Assembly: GCF_017876775.1 (NCBI RefSeq)
Contig: NZ_JAGIOP010000002.1
Location: forward strand, 2,294,001-2,358,000
Source of the DNA: Mycolicibacterium lutetiense
GTDB taxonomy: Bacteria > Actinomycetota > Actinomycetes > Mycobacteriales > Mycobacteriaceae
DNA: 64,000 nucleotides
Direction: 5' to 3'
The translations under genes and the position numbers were made by a program. Positions 31,999-41,559 of this stretch are shown here, in pieces; within the stretch, counting starts at the first letter, position 1, and each line of letters begins with the position of its first letter. The notes under the pieces were generated by a model. The model saw only the letters and a list, made by a program, of their open reading frames with translations. It made no database searches and had not been told where the DNA came from.

Positions 31999-32811
31999 TC
32001 AGGCGCCGCCGTACTGCGGTTGCAGTACCGGGGCGAGCGCCGAGAGCGGAATGTGCGCCTGCACCGTGCCGCCGTCCATCGACCACTGCATCGCTCCCGG
32101 AGTGAAATTGATCGGGGAGTCGCGACCGACCGGGTAGTCCGGCATGTAGAGGATCAACTCGTCCTGAGTCAGCGCCCAGGCCTTGTAGCCGCCCGAATAC
32201 ACCTTGTCCGGGGTCCAGCGGTCCGGGGTGAAGGGATAGGTGCCGGGCTGGTGCGGCGGCGGTGCGGCATCGAGTGCGGCGACGATGAACGGCTCACCCA
32301 GGCGAGGGATCTCGGCCCGGTGGTCGACGCCCGGTTTGAACAGGTCGGCCAGCTGCACCTGCCGGCCGCCGGCGAACGTGAAGGTGCGGTAGGCGTCGCT
32401 GACGATTGGTGCGTTCGGGTGTGACAGGGCGTCGGTACCCCACGTACCCGAGTACATCTCGTGGAAGACGGCCGTCGTCGCGTCGCCATGCTGGAAGATT
32501 TCGAACTGCTCCTCGCCGAAGCTGTCGGCAGCCATCTTCTGCGCGGCATTGCGCCAGTTGTTCATCAGATTGGTTAGGTACTGCCGGATGACAGGGTTCT
32601 CCACCAGATCACCCGGCAGCGCGATCGTGATGTTACGAACCGCTTTTCGGTCCGAGGTCACCGATGCGCGGCAGGCCTGCCCATCCCATTGTCCGGCCAG
32701 TTCGTCACAGAATGATTCCGCCGACGCCGCGGCGGGCGGGGCGGTCAGGACGGCCACCACCGAGCCTGCCGCCAGGACCACCGCGCCGATCAGCTTGCCG
32801 ATACGCAACAT
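31999..32811 (-). CDS. Secreted DUF3298/RsiV-like protein (MPT64/TB22.2 type)
   Basis: A 270-residue secreted protein. It has a Sec signal peptide (IGAVVLAAGSVVAVLT, cleavage near AAASAES) and a mature domain resembling the mycobacterial MPT64/Rv3036c group, whose second half is DUF3298/RsiV-like: DAYRTFTFAGGRQVQLADLF, AWALTQDELILYMPDYPV and a final AHIPLSALAPVLQP. Two early cysteines (FCDEL, QACRAS) may form a disulfide. It starts 9 bp after the stop of the mce-associated gene and therefore looks like the last gene of the mce operon. Biochemical function of this family is unproven. Confidence 0.82.
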   Translation of the reverse strand: MLRIGKLIGAVVLAAGSVVAVLTAPPAAASAESFCDELAGQWDGQACRASVTSDRKAVRNITIALPGDLVENPVIRQYLTNLMNNWRNAAQKMAADSFGEEQFEIFQHGDATTAVFHEMYSGTWGTDALSHPNAPIVSDAYRTFTFAGGRQVQLADLFKPGVDHRAEIPRLGEPFIVAALDAAPPPHQPGTYPFTPDRWTPDKVYSGGYKAWALTQDELILYMPDYPVGRDSPINFTPGAMQWSMDGGTVQAHIPLSALAPVLQPQYGGA

Positions 32812-32820
32812 GTCAATTCC

Positions 32821-33459
32821 TCAGGCGAGTTCCACTTTGCTTGCACGCCACTGCCCGTCGACCTTATCCATCGTCATCTTGATGCGGCTGCGGTCGATCC
32901 GCGGATCGGGCACGCTGCTGTTGGACACCGACTGGTCGACGAACAGCAGCACCACGACCTTGTCCTTGCTCGCCGACTGCACCGCCGACTGCACTACCAC
33001 GCCGTGCGCCGTGGCCTTGTTGTCGATGAGCAGCTGGCGCAGCTGGACACTCGACTGCGAGTACATGTCTTTGAACTCACCGGTCGCGCCGGCCAGCACT
33101 TGATTGAAGTTCTCGTCGACCTTGCCGGAGTCGATGCTCGTCAAGATCTGGGCGTAGACCACTGCGGCGTCCTCCGCCTGCTGGCCGGCCTGGGCCACCT
33201 GCTTGGTCTGCCACAGCGTCCAGCCCAGGAAGCCCGAAAGTGCCAGCGAGGCAACGAAGACGAAGGCCAACGCACCGATGAGCGCCCGGCGACGCCAGCC
33301 TCGTGACGACACCGCGGCTGCCTCAAGGTCGAGCGCTGTCGCCTCTTCGGTTTCGGACTCGACGATCTCTTCAGCTGTCTCTTCGATACCGATTGCGTCG
33401 TCGGCGGTCTCGGCCTGATCGTCGTCGGTCTTCTTGTCAGTCGTCACGGTCACCGTCAT
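32821..33459 (-). CDS. Mce-associated membrane protein (Mas)
   Basis: A 212-residue protein of the kind found after mceF in mycobacterial mce operons. An acidic cytoplasmic N-terminus (EETAEEIVESETEEA) precedes one membrane helix at about 58-80 (ALIGALAFVFVASLALSGFL), then an outside domain with NTF2-like features (ILTSIDSGKVDENFNQVLAG, KVVVLLFVDQSV, RIKMTMDKVDGQWRASKVEL). Such proteins are thought to stabilise the Mce complex. It starts 24 bp after the mceF stop. Confidence 0.88.
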   Translation of the reverse strand: MTVTVTTDKKTDDDQAETADDAIGIEETAEEIVESETEEATALDLEAAAVSSRGWRRRALIGALAFVFVASLALSGFLGWTLWQTKQVAQAGQQAEDAAVVYAQILTSIDSGKVDENFNQVLAGATGEFKDMYSQSSVQLRQLLIDNKATAHGVVVQSAVQSASKDKVVVLLFVDQSVSNSSVPDPRIDRSRIKMTMDKVDGQWRASKVELA

Positions 33460-33483
33460 CTCCTTTGGGTGAGGTTGGGTGGT

Positions 33484-34734
33484 TTAGCGGGGCGGTTCGA
33501 TCGGCAGCGTCGGACCACCGTACGGCGTCGGAATGCTGTAGCGACCCCGAGGTGTCGGGTCGGTGGTGCGTCCCAGGTCGGCCCCGGGCGGCGGGCCTGC
33601 CGTGTCGTCATCGGCCGGACGTGGCGCGTTCTTGGCGCCGCGAACCAGGAGGCCGGGATGATCGTCGCTGCAGTAGGTGTACATGTAGGGCTCGGGGTAG
33701 TCCGCCGACGCCGGTGGCCGGCGCGGTGTTCCGTAGTCACAGGAGTAGCGCGGGTAGATGTCGGCGGTCGCCCACAGTCCGTTGTCATGCATGACGCTGC
33801 CCAAGGCGTCGAGCATCGAGGTGCGGTAGGTCGGGAACAACGCATTCAGCGCCGGCACCCGCAGATACAGCAATTGCGATGTGCTGGCGAGGCTTCCGAG
33901 CAGCTGCACCATGGTGTCGGAGTTGTCGGCGAACAGGTTGTCGACCGAGTTCAACGCTCCCGGGGTTTGATTCGTGAGACGACGGAAGCCGTCACGCATC
34001 GTGTTTATCCCGTCGAACGTCGAGCTGAGGTTGTCCGAGGCCACTGCGATCCCGGCATTCTTCTCGGACATCAGGTTGAACACGACGCGGCTGTTACGCA
34101 GCAGGCTCACCGTCTCGGGCAGCACCGAATCCAGCGTCGACAGCAGGAATGAACCGCCGTCGATGACATCGGCGAGCTTGCCGGGGCCGGCTTGCGACAT
34201 GCTCAGTTCCCGGCGGATCACTTCGAGCTTGCCGGGATCGACCTGGGCCAGTGCACCGTCGGCGTCGGCGAGCAGCTGGGCCAGACTGACCGGCACGGTG
34301 GCCTTGCCCAGGCCGATCACACTGCCGTCAGACAGGAACGGCCCGTCACCGGTGTCCGCGACGAAGTCGATGTACTGCTCACCTGCGGCCGACAACCCCG
34401 ACACCCGCACATCGCTGGCCTTCGGGATCGACACTGCCGAGCTCACGTTCACCACCGCGTTGACACCGGACGGCGTGATGTCGAGCCGTTCCACCTTCCC
34501 GACCCGCACGCCCCGCAAGGTGACGTCCTGATTGGGCAGCAGGCCGGCCGATTCCGGCAACTCGATGGTGATGCGGTAGTCGGAGGCGAAAGGTTGGACC
34601 CGCAGCGCCCCGATCATCAGGTAGGCGGCGGCCACCACCAGGGTCATCACCAGCGCACCCGCCGAAAGCCAGGCGCGACGCCGATACCCGGCCCGGACGG
34701 CGCCGACCACGAGATCCGCGAGGGCGTTGATCAT
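33484..34734 (-). CDS. mceF: MceF of mce locus 1
   Basis: A 416-residue Mce-family protein: one N-terminal membrane helix (AGALVMTLVVAAAYLMIGAL), the MlaD/MCE beta-barrel domain at about 50-130 (YRITIELPESAGLLPNQDVT, GVRVGKVERLDIT), then a long helical region and a proline-rich, disordered end. Subunit of a hexameric envelope channel carrying lipid to the YrbE permease. ATG 34734 overlaps the mceE stop by 4 bp. Four cysteines, three of them near the end (YSCDYG, TYCSDD), may stabilise the tail. Confidence 0.92.
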   Translation of the reverse strand: MINALADLVVGAVRAGYRRRAWLSAGALVMTLVVAAAYLMIGALRVQPFASDYRITIELPESAGLLPNQDVTLRGVRVGKVERLDITPSGVNAVVNVSSAVSIPKASDVRVSGLSAAGEQYIDFVADTGDGPFLSDGSVIGLGKATVPVSLAQLLADADGALAQVDPGKLEVIRRELSMSQAGPGKLADVIDGGSFLLSTLDSVLPETVSLLRNSRVVFNLMSEKNAGIAVASDNLSSTFDGINTMRDGFRRLTNQTPGALNSVDNLFADNSDTMVQLLGSLASTSQLLYLRVPALNALFPTYRTSMLDALGSVMHDNGLWATADIYPRYSCDYGTPRRPPASADYPEPYMYTYCSDDHPGLLVRGAKNAPRPADDDTAGPPPGADLGRTTDPTPRGRYSIPTPYGGPTLPIEPPR

Positions 34735-35972
34735 CGCGGTGCCTCCGCCGATGCGGGTGCGGGTGCCGGAGGGGGCGGTGCCGCGGGGGGAACTTCGGGA
34801 GCCGGAATGATCGCGCCGGGTTCGGTCGGACTGGGGATCACGGGCATCTGTGGCACCTCAGGACCACGACCCACGACGCGCTCCTGCAGCCGCAACAACG
34901 TGTACTGCAGCGAGCCGACCAGCTGATGCCAGTTGTAGCGCTTGGGGCCGTGCAGTCCGGTATCGCCGGCGAACCCGATATCGGGAATCGAACCGAGAAT
35001 CAGCCGGTCGATGCTGGCGCGCACCGAAAGGCCGCTGCCCGAGGTCGCTTTCACCAGGGGCGGCATCATCCGGTTGAGCGCGTACAGCGAGGCATCGGGG
35101 GCCAACGCCACATCGTTCCAGGCGCCCGCCACCGTGTTCGCATCAGCGATCACGCTACGTCCGCTGGTGTCGGTCCCCGCGATAGACGGGAATTTGCGCA
35201 ATTGTGCCGAGGTGTCGCCGATCTGGGTGATGAGATCGGCGATCTGGGTGGTGTGTTCGGCCAGCGTCTCGGTGGCGGGCCCGGCCGCATCCATCAACTC
35301 GCTGACGGTCTGGTTCTTGTCCTCGATCTGCTGCAGCAGCCGCGCGGTCTCGCTCATCGCGGTCGACAGTTGGTCCGATCGTGCGTTGAGGGTGCCCAAC
35401 GTGTGGTTGGTCTTGGAGATCAGCGTGCCGAAGGCCTGACCCTGGTCCCCGGTGGCCTTGCCGAGGCCGTTGATGATGTTGGTGAAGTTACGCACCGCAC
35501 CACCGTTGACCAGGATCGCCGCCGAACCCAGCAGTGATTCCACCGTCGCGGCGGCGTGGGTGTCGTCCAGACCGATGGTGTCGCCGTCGGTGAGCAGCGG
35601 TGCGTTCAGGTCGACCGGGGTCGGCGGCCGCAGCGACACGAACACATCTCCCAGCGGTGTCGCCGAACGTAATTCGGCCTCGGTGCCGCGCGGCAGCCGC
35701 ACCCCGTCCATGATGCGCAGCGTGGTCACCGCCGTGTAGTTGCGGGCAACCATCGACTCGAGCTCACCCACATCCGCACCGGCCAGCTTCACCTTGGCAT
35801 TGGCCGGCAGGTTCAGGGCGTTGGAGAATATCGCGGTCAGTTGGTAGCCGCCCGAGCCGACCCCAGGAGCCGGCAACGGCAGGCTGGCCAAGCCCTCAGA
35901 GGCGCATCCCGACATCGTGAGACATGCCGTCATCACCACGGGCAGAACGAATTTTCGCACCGAGCTGTTCAT
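34731..35972 (-). CDS. mceE: MceE lipoprotein of mce locus 1
   Basis: A 413-residue Mce subunit of the LprK type. Signal peptide and lipobox TMSGC give lipidated Cys23. The MCE domain follows (YQLTAIFSNALNLPANAKVK, GADVGELESM, LPRGTEAELRSATPLGDVFV), then the helical needle region and a Pro/Ala-rich end. ATG 35972 is fixed by the signal peptide and by the mceD junction, ATGA, when mceD is read in its original frame. The open frame extends 28 codons further upstream but only through the end of mceD. Confidence 0.92.
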   Translation of the reverse strand: MNSSVRKFVLPVVMTACLTMSGCASEGLASLPLPAPGVGSGGYQLTAIFSNALNLPANAKVKLAGADVGELESMVARNYTAVTTLRIMDGVRLPRGTEAELRSATPLGDVFVSLRPPTPVDLNAPLLTDGDTIGLDDTHAAATVESLLGSAAILVNGGAVRNFTNIINGLGKATGDQGQAFGTLISKTNHTLGTLNARSDQLSTAMSETARLLQQIEDKNQTVSELMDAAGPATETLAEHTTQIADLITQIGDTSAQLRKFPSIAGTDTSGRSVIADANTVAGAWNDVALAPDASLYALNRMMPPLVKATSGSGLSVRASIDRLILGSIPDIGFAGDTGLHGPKRYNWHQLVGSLQYTLLRLQERVVGRGPEVPQMPVIPSPTEPGAIIPAPEVPPAAPPPPAPAPASAEAPR

Positions 35973-37086
35973 CGTTGCCCCATCGCTGCCATGCCGTCGA
36001 GCATGTATGAGAGCCCGAAGTCGGGACCGAAGTCCTGAACTGTTCCGGTGCTGCATCCCAACTGCGCAGCCCCATCATGTTGCACACCTCTTTGACGGTC
36101 TGTGAATCGAACAGCACCTTGTCCACGAGAACGTGGGCCCGCGCCGAGCCGTTCTTCTGGTCGACGATGTTGTAGACGTTGTCCAGTGTCAGCGGGGCCA
36201 GATCGAGGAACTCGGCCAGCTCCCGACGCTGGTCCACCGTCGTGGTGAGCGCAGTATTACCGTTGAGGACAATCTGTTTCACCTCGTCGCGGTGAGTTTC
36301 CAGCACCTCGCCCACCTGCTCGATCACCTGGTTGATCTTCTTGCCGGTGGTGCCACTGCCGAAGTTCTCGTCACCCAGGATCTGGCTGATTTGACGCACC
36401 GAGGAGCCGAATTCGCGCAGCGTTGCGTCGTTGCGGGTGGCGGCGTCGAACAGTGAGCTCAGGTTGCGCACGATCGTGGTGAGCTGGTCGTGGGTCACTG
36501 CCCCACGATCCGAACTGAGTCGCAATGCGTCCGACAGTTCACCGAGGGCGTCCTTCATCTGCTGTCCGTTGCCGTCGGCGATCGCGGCACTGGCATTGAC
36601 GACGTCGGCCAGCGGTCCATTGCCCTTACCGTCGCCCTTCAGCGAGGCCGACAACTTGTCCAGAACGTCGAGCACCCGGGCGAATTCGACGGGGGTCCTG
36701 GTGCGGTTCAGACCGATGGTGTCGTGATTGCTCAAGGTCGGCCCGCCCTTATAGGCCGGGGTCAGTTCGATCTGACGGTCGGTGAGGATCGAATTGGAGA
36801 TGGTGACGGCCTGAGCGTCGGCGGGCACCGCGACGTCCTTGTCGACGGTGAACTCGACCTCGACATAGTTGCCCTTGGGCGTGATCTTGGTGACGCGGCC
36901 CACCTGCATACCCAGCACGGCGACCGTATTGCCCTCGTAAAGCCCTGCCGCACTGTCGAACTGGGCCGTCACCGTGATGGTGTCGGTCCGATCTTTGAGG
37001 AACCACCAGCCGGCGCCCGCGACCGCGGCGACCAGCACCGCCCCGGCCACGCACAGCGTGAGAACCTTGCTTCGGATCAACCTCAT
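35969..37086 (-). CDS. mceD: MceD of mce locus 1, frameshifted near its 3' end
   Basis: Mce-family subunit with an N-terminal membrane helix (VLTLCVAGAVLVAAVAG), MCE domain (ITVTAQFDSAAGLYEGNTVA, GMQVGRVTKITP) and a helical body. It starts at ATG 37086, overlapping the mceC stop by 4 bp. As given, the frame runs past the mceE start and only stops at 35896 after residues unlike an Mce tail. If one C is restored to the CCC at 36057-36059 (plus strand), the end becomes GCSTGTVQDFGPDFGLSYML and then DGMAAMGQR, and the stop overlaps the mceE start as ATGA. The repaired gene has 373 codons. The span of 1118 bp, one short of a multiple of three, shows the lost base. Real mutation or assembly error is undecided. 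Confidence 0.85.
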
Positions 37087-38153
37087 TTGCAGTCCTTGTA
37101 GTACTGGATCATGTTGAACTGCTTGGCTCGACCGCTGATCGCACACATCCAGGAGTCGACCAGCAGCCCATTGCCCACGTACATCTCTCCGGCGTTGCCG
37201 TTGCCGGTGGCATTCGCGAGCCCACGCAGGGCGACCGGACCCGACTGCAGCGTGCTGCGCAGCAGATCGTCATGCTGGCCCAGCATGTCGGTCAGGCCGC
37301 GCAGATCGGTGAGCAACTTCTCCAGCTGCGGCCGGTCGTCGACCACGATGCCGGTCAGCGTCTGGACCAGGTTGGTCAGCGACGCCAGCATGGCCTGGAA
37401 TGACGCCCGGCGCATGACGAATTCACCGAGCAGGTCGTTGCCCTGGTTGACCAGGTTGCCGATCGTGGCCTGCTGGCGACGCAGCGTCTTGCCGATCACA
37501 TCGGTGGTTTCCAGCAGGGAACCCAACTGGTCGCGCCGGTCGGCGATGATGGTGGCCAACGTGTGGGTGTTCTGCAGCGCTTTGGGCACCACTGCCGGCA
37601 GACCCTCCAGCTGCTTGCCCAGGACGCTCAGCGTCTGGGCGAACTTGTCGGAGTCGACCTGCTCGAAGGTGGTGGTGACGTCGCCCAATGCCTCCTGAAG
37701 GTCATAGGGCACCTCAGTGTGGGTCAGGTCAAAGGTGTTGTCGGGCAGGGAACCCGGGCCCGCGGGCTGCAGGGCCAGATAGCGCGAGCCCAGGATCGTG
37801 GTGATCTTGATGACGGCGCGGGAGTCCTTTCCGAGCGGAACGTCGTCGCGCACCTTGAGTGTGGCCTCGACGTGGTCGCCGGCCAACTTCATGCTCTGGA
37901 CCTCACCCACCGGCATGCCGGCAACGGTGATCGGGTTACCGGCCTTGAGCGCCGCAGCCTGCTGGAACCGCGCGCTGTACTGGCGGTAGCCGACGTCGGC
38001 CACCTTGATGATCAGCATCCCGCCGATCAGCACTCCCACCACGGCGATCGCGATGATCCCGAGCCAGGTCCGGTTGTAGCTCTCCAGCGGACGCCGTTTC
38101 TTCGGCGCCTTCGGCACCGTCGGCGTCTCCGCCTTCGTCAGTTGCTCAACCAT
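37083..38153 (-). CDS. mceC: MceC of mce locus 1
   Basis: A 356-residue Mce subunit. ATG 38153 starts MVEQLTKAETPTVPKAPKKR; the membrane helix is LGIIAIAVVGVLIGGMLIIK; the MCE domain contains YSARFQQAAALKAGNPITVA, GMPVGEVQSMKL and ITTILGSRYLALQPAG. A long helical region with periodic leucines follows and ends KQFNMIQYYKDCK. It overlaps mceB by 8 bp and mceD by 4 bp. Open frame upstream of 38153 is inside mceB and not used. Confidence 0.92.
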   Translation of the reverse strand: MVEQLTKAETPTVPKAPKKRRPLESYNRTWLGIIAIAVVGVLIGGMLIIKVADVGYRQYSARFQQAAALKAGNPITVAGMPVGEVQSMKLAGDHVEATLKVRDDVPLGKDSRAVIKITTILGSRYLALQPAGPGSLPDNTFDLTHTEVPYDLQEALGDVTTTFEQVDSDKFAQTLSVLGKQLEGLPAVVPKALQNTHTLATIIADRRDQLGSLLETTDVIGKTLRRQQATIGNLVNQGNDLLGEFVMRRASFQAMLASLTNLVQTLTGIVVDDRPQLEKLLTDLRGLTDMLGQHDDLLRSTLQSGPVALRGLANATGNGNAGEMYVGNGLLVDSWMCAISGRAKQFNMIQYYKDCK

Positions 38154-39201
38154 TGGCCATGTTCCTGCACTTGGGCGTGTATTGCGCCTTGTTCCCCGGG
38201 GTGGCCGCATCGACGATGATCGGTGTGACGTCGTTGAGACCCGGGAAGAATCCGGTCGCATTCAGGTCGCACGCATAGGTGGTGGCGTAGGCGCCCTCGT
38301 TCGTCATCCGGGCGAACCCCTTGAGCAGCAACGGCAGATTGGCACCGGTGAACGCGAGCTGGGGTTCGATACCCACCATGTGCGAGACGAACCCGGGCTG
38401 CCGGGTGACCAACTCGTTCAGCGACGGGTAGACCTCATCGCTGATGGTCGACAGCTGCTGTACCACCTTGGAGATCGAGCCCAGCGAGTCCACCATCTCG
38501 GGCCGGCGGGCATCGAAGGTGGTGACCATCCCCCGGGTTTGGGTGATCACCTCATCCAGACTGTCGTTGTGCTCGGCCAGGTTCTTGGCAACCGCGTTCA
38601 GGTTGTTGATCACATCGCCGAGTTCCTGATCGCGGCCGGCGAAGGAATCGGTCAACTGCGCGGTCTGGTCCACGAGGGCGACGATGGACGCGTCGTCGCC
38701 CTGCAGCGAGGCGATCACCCCTTTGGTGAGATTGTCGGCATCACGGGGGTTGAGCACGCTGAACAGCGGCTCGTACCCGTTGAGCAATGCCCCGACGTCG
38801 AACGACGGATCGGTCTGCTCGACCGGGATGACGCTGCCGGCGGCAAGTGGGCCCGGGTCACCGATACTGCCCAGCGACAGGCCGAGATAGCGCTGGCCGA
38901 CGATGTTCTGATACGTCACCGAAGCGACGGTCCGGCCGAACATCGGCTGGTTGTCCTGCACCACGAACGACACCTTGGCCAGCGGGCCCTGTAGTTCGAT
39001 CTTCTCGACCCGTCCGACACGTACGCCGGCCATCCGGACGTCATCGCCTTCGCGCAGGCCGAACACATCGGAGAACAGCGCTGCATACGGCATCGTCTTG
39101 CCCGCCACATCACGGCGCAGCGTCACGTAGACCAACCAGGTCAGGGTAAGCGCGACCACCATGAACAACGACAGGCCGATCGCCGCACCACGGTATTTCA
39201 T
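38146..39201 (-). CDS. mceB: MceB of mce locus 1
   Basis: A 351-residue Mce subunit beginning MKYRGAAIGLSLFMVVALTL, so the membrane helix is almost at the N-terminus. The MCE domain shows YAALFSDVFGLREGDDVRMA, GVRVGRVEKIELQG and YQNIVGQRYLGLSLG. The helical body carries NVx-like heptads (DLAEHNDSLDEVITQTRG region) and two C-terminal cysteines. ATG 39201 overlaps the mceA stop by 4 bp. Confidence 0.92.
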   Translation of the reverse strand: MKYRGAAIGLSLFMVVALTLTWLVYVTLRRDVAGKTMPYAALFSDVFGLREGDDVRMAGVRVGRVEKIELQGPLAKVSFVVQDNQPMFGRTVASVTYQNIVGQRYLGLSLGSIGDPGPLAAGSVIPVEQTDPSFDVGALLNGYEPLFSVLNPRDADNLTKGVIASLQGDDASIVALVDQTAQLTDSFAGRDQELGDVINNLNAVAKNLAEHNDSLDEVITQTRGMVTTFDARRPEMVDSLGSISKVVQQLSTISDEVYPSLNELVTRQPGFVSHMVGIEPQLAFTGANLPLLLKGFARMTNEGAYATTYACDLNATGFFPGLNDVTPIIVDAATPGNKAQYTPKCRNMANG

Positions 39202-40700
39202 TGGCCCCCCTCTCCTGAAACAGGTTGTGCGGCAGCCGGTGCAGCCTCGGCGGGCAGCAACGGGCCGGCGGGTCCCGGCGCGGGTGCACCGGCCGGAGGC
39301 GGGTCTCCGGGCCGCGGTGCCACCGGCGCGACCGGTGATAGCGGCACCGGCGGGGGCGGGGTCGGTGCCAAAGCGGGATTCGCCGTCCCCGGCACCGGCC
39401 CGGCCGGCGGCATCCAGGACGGCAGAGGCGGATTCGGGTCGGCCAGGTTCGGGTTCGGATTCACCAAGGGCGGACCGACCGCGATGAGATTGCCGTTGGC
39501 GCCCAGCACCGTTCCGGGAGGCGGCGCCAGATCTGCCGGTGGTTGAAAGTTCTCCGGTAGCAACATATCCGGGAGGGACGCGCGGGTCGGCACCAGCGGG
39601 GCGGTGAAGCAACTGGGGCCCTTGAGCTCGCCGTACTGCGGGCAGTCGGCACGCGTGTAGGCGTAGCTCGGCGTCAGCGAGAGGTTCACCCGCATGTTGC
39701 CGATGTCGTTCCCCGGGATCCAGACATGCTCGAAGAACCTTCCTGACAGCTGGTTGAGCTTGACGAAGGCCGGAACCCAGTTGCCCTGCATCTGAGCCAG
39801 CACACCCATCACCGGCGTGAGGTTCGCGGTGGTCTTGACGAGTTGGTCGGTGTGGTTGTCCAGCGCGGTGTGCGCGGTACCGACGGTGTTGATCCCACCG
39901 TTGATCATCGTGTTCAACTGTGAGCGTTGCTCGACCAGGGTCTGCATCGGCTGCACGGCCTTGTGCAGGGCATCGAGCAGATCGGGCGCGGTCTGCTGCA
40001 GCCCCTGGGTCGCCTCGATCAGCGCGGACACCGTGGTCGGTCCGGGTTCGGTGGCGACCACCGAGTCGAGCTGGTCGATCAGCCGATTCAATTGCGCTCC
40101 GCTGGCGAGCAACTCTTTACGACGGTTCTCGGTCGCGGCGTTCACGGCGGCCAGGATGCCCACCGTCTTGTCCTCCCGGCCGCGCCCGGTTGCGGCCAGC
40201 ACGTCGCGCAGCTTGCTGATCGTGGTCTGGAACAGCACCGTCGGCAGTTCGGTGTCCTCGGGGATCTGGGCGCCCTCGGCGATCGGTGCGCCACGGCTCG
40301 AACCATTTGCCGGCCCGCCGGCGCGGTCGATCAGTTGCACCGAGGACACCGCAAACACGTTGCTGGGGACCACCCGCGCGGTCACCGTGTTCGGGATGGA
40401 GCCGGCATATTCGGGTTTGAGGTCGATGTGGACGAAGTTCGGATCGCCGTTCGCCGCCGGGACGACGTCGTCGACCATCCCGACGAGCACACCGTGGTAC
40501 TTCACGTCCGACCGCTGCGGCAGCCCGTCGCCGACGTTCGTCAGGGCGGCCACCACCGGCACCCGGTCGTCCAGCTTTCCGGTCGCCTTCACCAGAAGAA
40601 ACGTCGAAATCAATCCCGCCACTACGAGAACCGCGGCACCACAGCCGATCAGCTGTCGGTCGGACGGCCCACGCCCGTCGGTTTCCAGCGAGTTACCCAT
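39198..40700 (-). CDS. mceA: MceA of mce locus 1
   Basis: A 500-residue Mce subunit with membrane helix IGCGAAVLVVAGLISTFLLV and MCE domain (VPVVAALTNVGDGLPQRSDV, VLVGMVDDVVPA, VVPSNVFAVSSVQLID). The body has two cysteines (RADCPQYG, GPSCFTAP), then over 100 residues of Pro/Ala/Gly-rich tail, a feature of MceA-type proteins. Its ATG abuts the yrbEB stop directly (TAG then ATG, no gap). Together with MceB-F it is predicted to form the periplasmic lipid conduit. Confidence 0.92.
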   Translation of the reverse strand: MGNSLETDGRGPSDRQLIGCGAAVLVVAGLISTFLLVKATGKLDDRVPVVAALTNVGDGLPQRSDVKYHGVLVGMVDDVVPAANGDPNFVHIDLKPEYAGSIPNTVTARVVPSNVFAVSSVQLIDRAGGPANGSSRGAPIAEGAQIPEDTELPTVLFQTTISKLRDVLAATGRGREDKTVGILAAVNAATENRRKELLASGAQLNRLIDQLDSVVATEPGPTTVSALIEATQGLQQTAPDLLDALHKAVQPMQTLVEQRSQLNTMINGGINTVGTAHTALDNHTDQLVKTTANLTPVMGVLAQMQGNWVPAFVKLNQLSGRFFEHVWIPGNDIGNMRVNLSLTPSYAYTRADCPQYGELKGPSCFTAPLVPTRASLPDMLLPENFQPPADLAPPPGTVLGANGNLIAVGPPLVNPNPNLADPNPPLPSWMPPAGPVPGTANPALAPTPPPPVPLSPVAPVAPRPGDPPPAGAPAPGPAGPLLPAEAAPAAAQPVSGEGGQ

Positions 40701-41558
40701 CTAGCCGCCGAACCTCGCTCCTGAATCGACCGTCCACAGCGCCATGGTGAGCAACATGTTGACGATGATCACCACCGTGATGCTGGCCCGCATGGCATGG
40801 CCGGCTGCCACACCGACGCCCACCGGTCCGCCCGATGCGTAGAACCCGTAGTAACACTGCACGGTGGAGGCGATCCACACGAAGATGACCGCCTTGAGCA
40901 CCGAGTAGAGGATGTCCGGCCCGGAGAGCATGAGGCTGAAGTAATGCAGATAGGAGCCGCTGGAGCCGCCGCTGATCAGGTACACGACCGCCTGCGTGGT
41001 CAGGTAGCTCACCGCCAGGCAGAGGGCATAGAGCGGAATCACCGCGACCACCGCGGCCATCAGCCTGGTGGTGACCAGGTACGGGATCGGGCGGATGGCG
41101 ATGGCATCGAGCGCGTCGATCTCCTCGGCGATCCGCATCGACCCCAGCTGTGCGGTGAACCGGCAACCGGCCTGGGTCGCGAAGGCCAGTGAGGCGGCGA
41201 TCGGCGCCAGCTCGCGCGTGTTCACCAGCGACGAGATGATGCCGGTGGCCGGGCCGAGACCGAGCAGATCGAGGAAGTTGTATCCCTCGATCCCTACGAG
41301 TGCACCCACCGTGATGCCCAGCACCACCGCCACCCCGACGGTTCCGCCGCCGACCACGAGTGAGCCATTGCCCCAGGCGATATCGGAGAGCAGCCGGACG
41401 AATTCTCCGCGGTAGTGCCGCAACGCGACGGGCACGGCCGCCAGCGCCCGGACGAAGAACACCATCATGTGGCCCAAGCGCATCAGCGGCTTGGAGGCAC
41501 GTTTGTACAGCCGCACCAACGGTGCGAACAACGGTGGGACGAACGTCGACGCTGTCAT
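40701..41558 (-). CDS. yrbEB: YrbE-B permease (MlaE family) of mce locus 1
   Basis: A 285-residue integral membrane permease of the MlaE family, one half of the ABC-type transmembrane pair for the Mce system. Conserved stretch MRIAEEIDALDAIAIRPIPY near residue 141 is the ATPase-coupling EExDAL motif. Other family pieces are GGGTVGVAVVLGITVG, SSLVNTRELAPIAAS and YYGFYASGGPVGVG. The MceG/Mkl ATPase that would power it is not encoded in the window, as usual. It starts 1 bp after the yrbEA stop codon. Confidence 0.93.
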   Translation of the reverse strand: MTASTFVPPLFAPLVRLYKRASKPLMRLGHMMVFFVRALAAVPVALRHYRGEFVRLLSDIAWGNGSLVVGGGTVGVAVVLGITVGALVGIEGYNFLDLLGLGPATGIISSLVNTRELAPIAASLAFATQAGCRFTAQLGSMRIAEEIDALDAIAIRPIPYLVTTRLMAAVVAVIPLYALCLAVSYLTTQAVVYLISGGSSGSYLHYFSLMLSGPDILYSVLKAVIFVWIASTVQCYYGFYASGGPVGVGVAAGHAMRASITVVIIVNMLLTMALWTVDSGARFGG

Positions 41559-41559
41559 G

